Assembly (NCBI GenBank): GCA_964461295.1
Contig: CAYWTX010000129.1
Location: forward strand, 1-19,238
Length of the DNA stretch: 19,238 bases
Reading direction: 5' to 3'
Source: CAYWTX01 sp964461295
Lineage (GTDB): Bacteria; Planctomycetota; Phycisphaerae; SM23-33
Part shown: positions 6,778 to 13,976 of the stretch, in pieces
How positions within the stretch are numbered: the stretch's first letter is position 1
Layout: each line of letters starts with the position of its first letter
Notes under the pieces: generated by a model
Databases searched by the model: none
What the model was told of the DNA's origin: nothing
Seen by the model: the letters and a program-made list of their open reading frames with translations, nothing else
Made by a program: the position numbers and the translations under genes

Positions 6778-9189
6778 TCAGTTCCCCCCTTTCGCCGAAG
6801 GGGCGGCGGGTCCCTGCACGGCCCCGCCTTTGTTCGTCCCGTACTTGGTGGGCATGTAGTCAATGCCCATCCAGCTTCGGGCATCCATTTCCGCGAACAT
6901 CGCCAGTCCCTGCCGCACGTGCTCCTGGAGCCGGCGCAACTGCTCTGCCTCCTGCTCCACACCCGCGTCGGCCTTGCCCTCGCGGCGGGCCTTCTCGACC
7001 TCCGCCGTCCGCCGGTTGACGTCCTCCTGAAGCTTGACCAGCAGGCCGATCTCGTTGACCCGCGTGTTGTGCAGCGACATCCGCGATAGGAAACTGTCAT
7101 ACGTGAACTTGCGGTCCAGCTCCTCGACCTTCTGGCCGAACCCGGGCCCCAGCAGCGTCTCGATGGTCTTCAGCCGATCCAGGATCACGTCCTGCATCTT
7201 CTGCGTCTCGGCGCCGGGGTCGTAGCCGCCCAGCCGCTTCACCACGCCCTTGGACTCGCTCCGGGCCAGCTCCAGCAGCACCCTCGCCTCCGGCGGGAAC
7301 AGCCCGAACCCCACGTTGTGGGCCGAGTTCATGATCTCCCAGCACACCTTGAAGTCCTCTTCCAGACTGCCCTGGTCCTTGGCGATCGCGTCGATCCAAA
7401 GCTGCTCCGTCCGCCCGAACGCCCCGTCGGCCTTACGCTTCTCCCACACCGACTGGGCCTGCGCCCGGCAGATCTTCTCCTTCATGATCATCCGCTGGAT
7501 CCGCCCCAGCATCTGCTCGTTCATCGCGTACTTGTTCTTGTCCATCTTCAACTCGGGCATTACCCGGTCGCGAACCGTCGTCAGCAGGTGGATGACCTCG
7601 TTCTCCTTCGCGTTCGCCGCCGCCGGCTCCTCCTTGCCCAGCAGCGCCGCCGCCTGGGCGCCGCAGTCGGCGGCATTGGCGATGGCCACGCGCAGCAGGT
7701 CGAAGATGCCGGTCAGCTCCGCGTCGGCGCCCACCGTGTCCGCCCGCCTGCGGTTGGTGTCCAGAATGCTCCGAAGCTCCGCCACGATGGACTCCTGCTC
7801 CCTCTTCTGGATCGGGTAGCGAGGGTCGTCCTTCAGCCGGTCCATCTCCCGCAGCGATTCCTCCAGCCGCGAAGACCAGTCCCGCACCTTGTCGAGCGCC
7901 TGCTGCTGCCTGGCCGCCGCACCCGACGGGTCCAACGCCAGCAGCACCGGCGTCTGCTGGGCCCACTCGGTGGGGCGGTCCGCCAGCCGGTCCGCCGCCT
8001 GCGCCTCGCGATCCCCCTTCACGGGCGAATCGTCGATCGCCGCCAGCCCCCCGGGGAACAACTCCCGCATCGCCGGCTCCAGACCCGCAACCGCGTCGTC
8101 CACCTTCTTCTGGTCGGCGCTTATCTTGACGGCCGGCCGAACGTCGGCGAACCCCTGCACCGTCTCGTCCAGCCGCTCCAGGGCGTCCTGGAGGTGGGCC
8201 TTGGCCTCCGCCAGCGCCACGTGCCCCTCCTTCAGGTCGTCGGCGGCGATGGCCTTGCCGCTGCGGTCAAGTTCGTCGGCCGCCTTGCTCACGCTGTCCA
8301 CCACGTTCAGGCCGCGCCCTTCCGCCGGCTGCGACGACGCCGTGCTCTGCACGGCATCGCGGTTGAGCAGCGCCCGCAGGTCGGTCCGCAGGGCCACCGT
8401 CTCGGCATGGTAGCGCCGGACGGCCACCACGTTCCGGGCCATCTGGTCCGGCGGCGGCGTGGGGTTCCACAGGGCATCCCGCGCCGTCTCGAACCGCCGC
8501 AACAGGCCCGCGATCCCCTGCCGCACGCCCGCAAACTCCATTGCCGCCGGCGACGGAGCCATCCGGCTGGTTCGCCCCAGCACGTCCTCCTGCTCCTTGG
8601 CCGCGGCGTCCACCTTGCCCCGCACCTCCGTGATCCGCGCCCGCATGGCGTCGCCGAACGCCAGCATCCGGCTCTGCCGCTCCAGCACCTGCTCTCGCTC
8701 GATCAGCATGGCCAGGTCCGCCATCTGCTGCTGCAACTCCTGCAACAGGAACATCCGCCACTCCAGCCCGTCCTCGCCGCGCAGGGCATTCAGCACCTCC
8801 CGCAGCCGCGAAACCACCTTCGCCTGCGTCGCGTCGGCCGGCAGCACCAGACCGCTCTGGAGCAGGACGACGACCTTGTCCATGTCGTCGGCGATCAGGG
8901 CCGCCTCCGCCTTCTGCGCCGCCGCCGAGATCGACGCCGCCGCCTTCGGGTCCGTCGCCTCCAGCTTCCGCGACACTTCCGCCATGATGAACACCAGCTC
9001 CGCGTACCGCTTCTTCATCAGCCCCTGGAGCTGGATGGCCTCGTCGACCCGCCCGGCCGGGCGGGAAACCGGCCCCGCTGCGCGAAGCGGCGTCTGCGCC
9101 CCGGCCGGCGCACACAACGCCCCGGCCAGAACCGCCGCCAGGGCGGCCGACGCGGCCGCCAGCACGATGGTTGATTTCCGCAGGCTCAT
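6778..9189 (-). CDS. Secreted coiled-coil protein of unknown function (803 residues)
   Basis: The ATG at 9189 overlaps the previous stop by four bases (ATGA) and has GGAGAG six nucleotides upstream, so translation is probably coupled. Residues 1-31 form a signal peptide (STIVLAAASAALAAVLAGAL, ending in APAGAQ). The rest is almost entirely charged, Ala/Leu/Glu/Arg-rich helix, with stretches of coiled-coil character such as ELQQQMADLAMLIEREQVLE (about 180-200) and VKLQEDVNRRTAEVEKARRE near the C-terminus. No catalytic motif or membrane segment after the signal peptide is visible. In Planctomycete MoxR/vWA loci, large helical proteins often follow the DUF4175-like gene, and the C-terminal half of that neighbour is also coiled coil, so the two may interact outside the membrane. 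No function can be assigned. Confidence 0.83.
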   Translation of the reverse strand: MSLRKSTIVLAAASAALAAVLAGALCAPAGAQTPLRAAGPVSRPAGRVDEAIQLQGLMKKRYAELVFIMAEVSRKLEATDPKAAASISAAAQKAEAALIADDMDKVVVLLQSGLVLPADATQAKVVSRLREVLNALRGEDGLEWRMFLLQELQQQMADLAMLIEREQVLERQSRMLAFGDAMRARITEVRGKVDAAAKEQEDVLGRTSRMAPSPAAMEFAGVRQGIAGLLRRFETARDALWNPTPPPDQMARNVVAVRRYHAETVALRTDLRALLNRDAVQSTASSQPAEGRGLNVVDSVSKAADELDRSGKAIAADDLKEGHVALAEAKAHLQDALERLDETVQGFADVRPAVKISADQKKVDDAVAGLEPAMRELFPGGLAAIDDSPVKGDREAQAADRLADRPTEWAQQTPVLLALDPSGAAARQQQALDKVRDWSSRLEESLREMDRLKDDPRYPIQKREQESIVAELRSILDTNRRRADTVGADAELTGIFDLLRVAIANAADCGAQAAALLGKEEPAAANAKENEVIHLLTTVRDRVMPELKMDKNKYAMNEQMLGRIQRMIMKEKICRAQAQSVWEKRKADGAFGRTEQLWIDAIAKDQGSLEEDFKVCWEIMNSAHNVGFGLFPPEARVLLELARSESKGVVKRLGGYDPGAETQKMQDVILDRLKTIETLLGPGFGQKVEELDRKFTYDSFLSRMSLHNTRVNEIGLLVKLQEDVNRRTAEVEKARREGKADAGVEQEAEQLRRLQEHVRQGLAMFAEMDARSWMGIDYMPTKYGTNKGGAVQGPAAPSAKGGN

Positions 9190-11429
9190 GGATGACTCTC
9201 CGTTGGTCGCGTGGCGGGCCGGGTGGGCGGCGGCGCCGACGGCTTCGGCGTGCCCGGCGCCGACGGTCCCTTGCCCTTCAGCGTCTGGCGGACCTGGTCG
9301 CCGAGCTTGATGAGGTTCCGCAGCGTGCTCTCCACGCCCTGGGCGTTTTCCACCTTGTACATCACCGCGATCACGGCCTTCAGGGCCAGGATCGCGCGGT
9401 CCTGGACCTCGACCACCTCGCCGAGTTCCCTGGCCAGTTCCGCGCCGCCGGCGATCGACCGCGCCGCCTCCATCCGCCGCACCAGCGGCCCCATCGTTTC
9501 CCGCGTCACCGTCCGCAGCGGCTCGATGACGCTCGTCCGCAACCGCAGTTCGTCCTCGCCCGCCAACGCCCGGTTGTTGCACAGTTGCTCGAGGATCGCT
9601 TCCAGCCGACCGACCGTCGCGGCCAGGAGGTCCTCGATCTGCTGCTGCGCGTCGTGGGCGCCGGCCAGGTCGCGCTGCGCCAGGGCCAGCGTCGTCGCCG
9701 CGACCGCCTGGGCCGCCGCTTGCCGGCACCGCTCCCGGACGTCCTTCTGCATCTCGATGACCTTGTCCACCTGCTCCCGCAGGCTGCGCTGCTCGTCGAT
9801 CGCCTTGGCCAGCAACTCCTCGCTCGTCACGATCCGGAAAGTGATCAGGTTGCTCGTCGACGTCTGCGCCCCGCCCGCCGAGGCCGGGCGGCTGTCCGTC
9901 GCCGTCGCCACGATTCGCAGCGTCTCGCCCACCTGAAGCGGCGGCGCGTTGCCGTCGTTCCGTTCGGCCAGCCGACGCAGATCGAATGACTGTCGCACCT
10001 CGTCTGGCTCGGCCGCGGGGGGCAGGTACGTCCTCAACAGCTCCTGCCGCGTCTTCTGCGGCGCGCTCTGCACGCTCCACTCCACGTGCGAGGCCGTCAC
10101 GCCGTAGTCGTCCTTCGCCGCGACGACCAGCGGGATCGCCGCGATGGCGGTGATCTCGCCGCCCATCCGCACGGCCTCCACGTGCGCCGTCGGCGGCTGA
10201 TCCGCCCGCAAGACCAGGTTGTACGACGCCGCCTTGGCGTTGGCGAACCCCTCGGCGTCGCGCAGGGCCACCCGCAGGTTCAGGCAGGGGCGGTAGGGCT
10301 TCGGCGCCTGCACCGGGAACAGGACCTCGATCCGCCGGCCCGCCTCCGGGCCCGACCCGGCGATGCGGCACGCGCCGGCCTGCGCCTGGTCGAGGTACAC
10401 CTTCGCCTCCGCCAGGTCCTTGGTCGCCAGGCCGGTCAGCGCGATCACTCCGTCCTGGGGCATGTCGATGGTCGCCACGCCGTGGCGCACCTTGCGGGGC
10501 GGCACGCCGGTGTACAGCGGGCTGCGGACCTCCAGGTCCAGGTCTTTCAGTTCGGGGCGTTCCACCACCTCCACGCGAATCTTGCCGGTCCGGTCGTCGT
10601 TGCCCGACACCTCGAACGTGAACGGCTCGTTGACCATCGCGAACGTCTTGACATACGTGCGCCGCCCCTCGCCCGACGCCTGCACCGTCTCCGAAGACTC
10701 GCCCGACGCCGCGAACCACATGCGGAACGTGACGTGATCCGGCGCGACCGACCCGGCCAGGGCCTTCGCCGTCACGCTCAACGCCTCGCCTCGCAGCACC
10801 CGCAACACCTTGCCCCCCGCCACTTCCAGCACCGTCTGCTTAGGGTACGTCGCCTCGCGCATCAAAACGTTCCGCTGCGCCCACGGAGCCGCCACGGACG
10901 GGGCGGCCCAGGCCAGCCCGCCCGTCACCACCAGCAGCCCGCCCGCGATCGCCCCCGCCAACCACGCCGGCCGCCAGCGCAGCACCGAACGGAACTCCAG
11001 CGGGCCCGCCGCTTCGCCCGCCTCGGCCATCACCTTGGCCACCAGCTCCGCCGAACCGCCCGTCGGAACCCCCGAACCGCCGGCGAAGCACACCGCGCTC
11101 AGCAGCCGGTCCTGCAACCGCGGATGCCCTCGCTCCACCAGGGCCGCCAGGTCGACGTCCGAAAAACGCCGAAGCATCGGGCCGATCAGCCGCCGCCAGG
11201 CAACCACGGCCGTGCCCGCCAGGCACAGCGCGTCCACCCCCACCCGCGGCAGCAGCGACAGGTGCTGGATCGTCAGCCGATACAGCCCGTAGTCCGCCGC
11301 CAGCGACACCCACACCGCCAGCAGCACCGCCCCCACCGTCCAGCCGGCCCCGCGCAGCGTCAGGCGCAGCCGCAGCGAGGCCCGCAGCCGCCGAAGCTGC
11401 CGCTCCACGCGCGAATCGATCCCGTTCAT
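9186..11429 (-). CDS. DUF4175-like membrane protein with C-terminal coiled coil
   Basis: About 747 residues. It has two N-terminal membrane segments (about residues 29-50 and 62-80), then a cytoplasmic-type stretch with LVERGHPRLQDRLLSAV (about 97-113), and a third membrane segment (about 156-178, WLAGAIAGGLLVVTGGLAWA). A long extracytoplasmic region of beta-rich, Ig-like repeats follows (about 185-520). The last 210 residues form a helical/coiled-coil region starting near SNLITFRIVTSEELLAKAID. The tail is Pro/Thr/Arg-rich. This architecture matches the large DUF4175-type proteins often placed after vWA genes in MoxR operons; the name is by resemblance, not by search. I chose the ATG at 11429 because CAGG lies about seven bases upstream. 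The ATG at 11456 is in frame but its AAGG abuts the codon. The stop overlaps the next start by 4 nt. Confidence 0.8.
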   Translation of the reverse strand: MNGIDSRVERQLRRLRASLRLRLTLRGAGWTVGAVLLAVWVSLAADYGLYRLTIQHLSLLPRVGVDALCLAGTAVVAWRRLIGPMLRRFSDVDLAALVERGHPRLQDRLLSAVCFAGGSGVPTGGSAELVAKVMAEAGEAAGPLEFRSVLRWRPAWLAGAIAGGLLVVTGGLAWAAPSVAAPWAQRNVLMREATYPKQTVLEVAGGKVLRVLRGEALSVTAKALAGSVAPDHVTFRMWFAASGESSETVQASGEGRRTYVKTFAMVNEPFTFEVSGNDDRTGKIRVEVVERPELKDLDLEVRSPLYTGVPPRKVRHGVATIDMPQDGVIALTGLATKDLAEAKVYLDQAQAGACRIAGSGPEAGRRIEVLFPVQAPKPYRPCLNLRVALRDAEGFANAKAASYNLVLRADQPPTAHVEAVRMGGEITAIAAIPLVVAAKDDYGVTASHVEWSVQSAPQKTRQELLRTYLPPAAEPDEVRQSFDLRRLAERNDGNAPPLQVGETLRIVATATDSRPASAGGAQTSTSNLITFRIVTSEELLAKAIDEQRSLREQVDKVIEMQKDVRERCRQAAAQAVAATTLALAQRDLAGAHDAQQQIEDLLAATVGRLEAILEQLCNNRALAGEDELRLRTSVIEPLRTVTRETMGPLVRRMEAARSIAGGAELARELGEVVEVQDRAILALKAVIAVMYKVENAQGVESTLRNLIKLGDQVRQTLKGKGPSAPGTPKPSAPPPTRPATRPTESHP

Positions 11430-11477
11430 CGTGAGCCTGTCGGTCACCGTCGGCATCCTTGGCCGGCTATCGCCCGG

Positions 11478-13976
11478 CTACATCATCTTGTTCACCTTGC
11501 GCAGCGTCCACTCCACCAGGAGCAACCCGCCGAAGAGGATCAGCATGAACTTCGTGCACCAGAGCGGATACTCCTTCTCCGTCCTCGTGGTCACCTTGCC
11601 CAGGGGGATCCGCCCCGCCAGCGAGCCGATCTCGTGCAGCGGCACGAATCGCCGCTCCTCCCCGGCCAGCTCGCGCAGAGCGTCGTCGTCGGCCTCGGGC
11701 CTGCGGAACTCCGCCTGCGGCAACTGCACCTGGATCCGCCGCGTCGAGACGTCCTGTCCGGTCCAGTCGGCCTGGCCCTTCTCGTCGCCCTTGACGTCCA
11801 GCTCGAAGGCCCCCACGCGGTCGGCGCGGACGGCGCCCACGTACAGCCCCGGCCGATCGCGGCGGGCAGTGAACGCCGCCGCCTCGCCCCCGTCCAACGG
11901 GCGCATCTCCATGGCCAGCGACTTGGCCTCCAACGGGTTCAGGTCGCGGTTGTACGCCTCCACGCGCACCTCCACGTCCGCGCCGGCGTCGAATGTCTCC
12001 GCCGCCGTCGTCACCACGATCCGGTTCTTCTCCAACCGCCCGGCGGCCAGAAACTCCATGACGCCCGACCAGAACTGGTCGTAGATCGCCCCGTCGTCCA
12101 GCGACCGCCACCGCCACGTGCCGTCAAAGCCCGCATACAGCACTCGCCCCCGCCCGTAATGCTGCACCGCGATGAGCGGCTCGGCCTGTTCGGCCGAACT
12201 CCGGCCCCCGTCGCCTTGCACGGCCAGCGCCGACGCCAGCAGCTTGAGCTTCGCCGCCGCCTGGCTGCGGTACACCCCGGGCAGCCGGCGCCACGTCGCG
12301 ACGCTCTGCTCCACGTCGGCCCCGAAGTGCATGGCCGGGTGCGTCCGCCCCTCGGCCGTCAGTTGCAGCCCCAGCGCCTGCTGCTCGCTGGCCGCCCGCG
12401 AACCGATCACGCTGTCGGCCAGCACCACCGGCAGCAGGCCCGCCAGCGGCTCCAGCGCCCCGTGCCGCACCAGCGTGCGGGCGGCGAACCGGTCGCCGGC
12501 CAGGTAGCACAGCCCGCCCTGACGCTTGCTGACGAACTCGTCGAGCAGTTCAAGGAACCGCTCGTCGAAGCTGCCCGCCACGTGGCGCGGGTCGCACAGC
12601 ACGACCGCGTCGTATTCGGCCAGTTCCTGGCGGGTCGTCGGCAGGGCCGACCGCTTCATTCCCGCCGACGACTCCTGGTTGAACGCGCTGTCGGCGTTCT
12701 GCTGCCACGACGTGACCGAGTAGTGGTCGGTGTTGCGCACCAGCCAGTTCCGCAGGTACTGGAACTCCCACGACGAACCCGCCGAGATCAGCAGCACCTT
12801 CATCGTCTGGTCGGTCACGCGAACCGTCGTCGCCGCTTCGTCGTCCGTCGGATTGCTGTCGTCCTGCGGCGCCTGGATCCGCGCCTTGTACACGTATGTC
12901 CCCACCGCCGGCGCCTCGGCCACCAGCGCCACTTCCCGCAGCTCGCCGGCGCGTTCGCCCTCCGCGCCCGACGGCTCGGACCCCACCGTCGCCTCGCCCC
13001 GCACGAGCGTGTCTTCCCAGTCGCCCCGCCCGGTGCGGCTCCGCCACAGCCGCACTTCCGCGGTCGTTCTGGGCATCGAGCGGCACGTGACCAGCGCGGT
13101 GAACGCGATCTTGCCGCCCGCGCGGGCTTCGCGCGGGCCCAACAACTGGCTGACGCCCACGTTGCGCAGCGGCGCCGACTCGCCCGCCGCCACCGCGTAC
13201 AGCGGCACGCCACGCTGAACGGCCAGTTGCGCCGCGCCCGCCGCCCGGGCCCTCTCCAGCCCCGTGTTCCGCCCGTCCGACACCACCACCATCGCCGCCA
13301 GCCGCCGCCCCTCGAGCTGGTTCAGCGCCTCGCGGACGGCCCGCCCCACGTCCGTGTGGCGCCCCTCGGCCCGCAAACCGCCCAACGCGCCGTGCAACGG
13401 CCCCGGCCCGCCCGGCCCGATCGCCTCGACGTACGACGTGCTGTTGGCTTCCGTCACCCCGAAGCGGTACAGCAACACGCTGTGGTCGCTCGCCAGGCGG
13501 CTCAGCAGGCCGCCGCTTCGCGCCAGGCCCAGGCGGACCGCCTCGGCCCGCGTCAGCCGATCCTCGCCCGTCAGGCGATCCTCGCCGACGCCCAGCGCGA
13601 CGGCCAGCGCCTGCCGCCGGTTGGCGTCGACGTGCCGGTCGCGCCACCGCATCGAGAGCGTGTCGTCCACCAGCACCGCCACCGCGTCGGGCTCCACGCG
13701 GGTGAACCGGATCGACAGGCTCGGCTGGATCGCCGCCGCCAGCGCCAGCACCAGCGCCGCCACCCGCAGCGCCGCGATGGCCATCCTCGACCGCCGCGGC
13801 GCGGCGATCTCGCGGCCATAGCTCCGCAGCACCACCCACGTCAGCAGCACAAGCAGGGCCAGCAGCCCCAGCAGCACCGAGACGCCGCCCGGGATCGCCG
13901 CGCGCAGCCGCCAGCCGTCCGACCCCGCGAAGTGGGCAGCCGATACCCCGAACAGCCATTCGCACAGCCAGCCCAT
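11478..13976 (-). CDS. Membrane vWA protein with amidotransferase-like domain (second vWA protein)
   Basis: 832 residues. Two membrane segments (about 32-51 and 65-84) precede a von Willebrand A domain. Its metal-site motif is DDTLS at 104-108 (DxTxS instead of the usual DxSxS), with HTDVGRAV at about 207-214 and the VVSDGRN strand-turn at about 231-237. A region near 390-530 (MKVLLISAGSSWEFQYL and later AEYDAVVLCDPRHV) resembles a class I glutamine-amidotransferase-like fold, as in other Planctomycete vWA membrane proteins; no catalytic Cys-His pair was identified. A beta-rich region follows, and a C-terminal membrane helix lies at about 806-826. The ATG at 13976 shares one base with the preceding TGA, and GGGGAGG lies 7 nt upstream, which rules against the longer frame beginning at 14087. 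The likely role is as a scaffold in a MoxR-dependent membrane complex. Confidence 0.87.
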   Translation of the reverse strand: MGWLCEWLFGVSAAHFAGSDGWRLRAAIPGGVSVLLGLLALLVLLTWVVLRSYGREIAAPRRSRMAIAALRVAALVLALAAAIQPSLSIRFTRVEPDAVAVLVDDTLSMRWRDRHVDANRRQALAVALGVGEDRLTGEDRLTRAEAVRLGLARSGGLLSRLASDHSVLLYRFGVTEANSTSYVEAIGPGGPGPLHGALGGLRAEGRHTDVGRAVREALNQLEGRRLAAMVVVSDGRNTGLERARAAGAAQLAVQRGVPLYAVAAGESAPLRNVGVSQLLGPREARAGGKIAFTALVTCRSMPRTTAEVRLWRSRTGRGDWEDTLVRGEATVGSEPSGAEGERAGELREVALVAEAPAVGTYVYKARIQAPQDDSNPTDDEAATTVRVTDQTMKVLLISAGSSWEFQYLRNWLVRNTDHYSVTSWQQNADSAFNQESSAGMKRSALPTTRQELAEYDAVVLCDPRHVAGSFDERFLELLDEFVSKRQGGLCYLAGDRFAARTLVRHGALEPLAGLLPVVLADSVIGSRAASEQQALGLQLTAEGRTHPAMHFGADVEQSVATWRRLPGVYRSQAAAKLKLLASALAVQGDGGRSSAEQAEPLIAVQHYGRGRVLYAGFDGTWRWRSLDDGAIYDQFWSGVMEFLAAGRLEKNRIVVTTAAETFDAGADVEVRVEAYNRDLNPLEAKSLAMEMRPLDGGEAAAFTARRDRPGLYVGAVRADRVGAFELDVKGDEKGQADWTGQDVSTRRIQVQLPQAEFRRPEADDDALRELAGEERRFVPLHEIGSLAGRIPLGKVTTRTEKEYPLWCTKFMLILFGGLLLVEWTLRKVNKMM
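13551..13586. repeat. 18-bp in-frame tandem duplication in the second vWA gene
   Basis: The unit CGTCAGCCGATCCTCGCC at 13551-13568 is followed directly by a copy with a single C-to-G change at 13569-13586. It encodes the six-residue duplication GEDRLT-GEDRLT at residues 131-142, in the loop after the first metal-site motif of the vWA domain. The frame is preserved. Confidence 0.9.

Noticed and set aside
9190..10719. Upstream extension of the secreted coiled-coil gene frame, open to 10719
   Set aside because: It overlaps the DUF4175-like gene and is Gly/Arg-rich noise. The ATG at 9189 with GGAGAG upstream and an immediate signal peptide is the real start.
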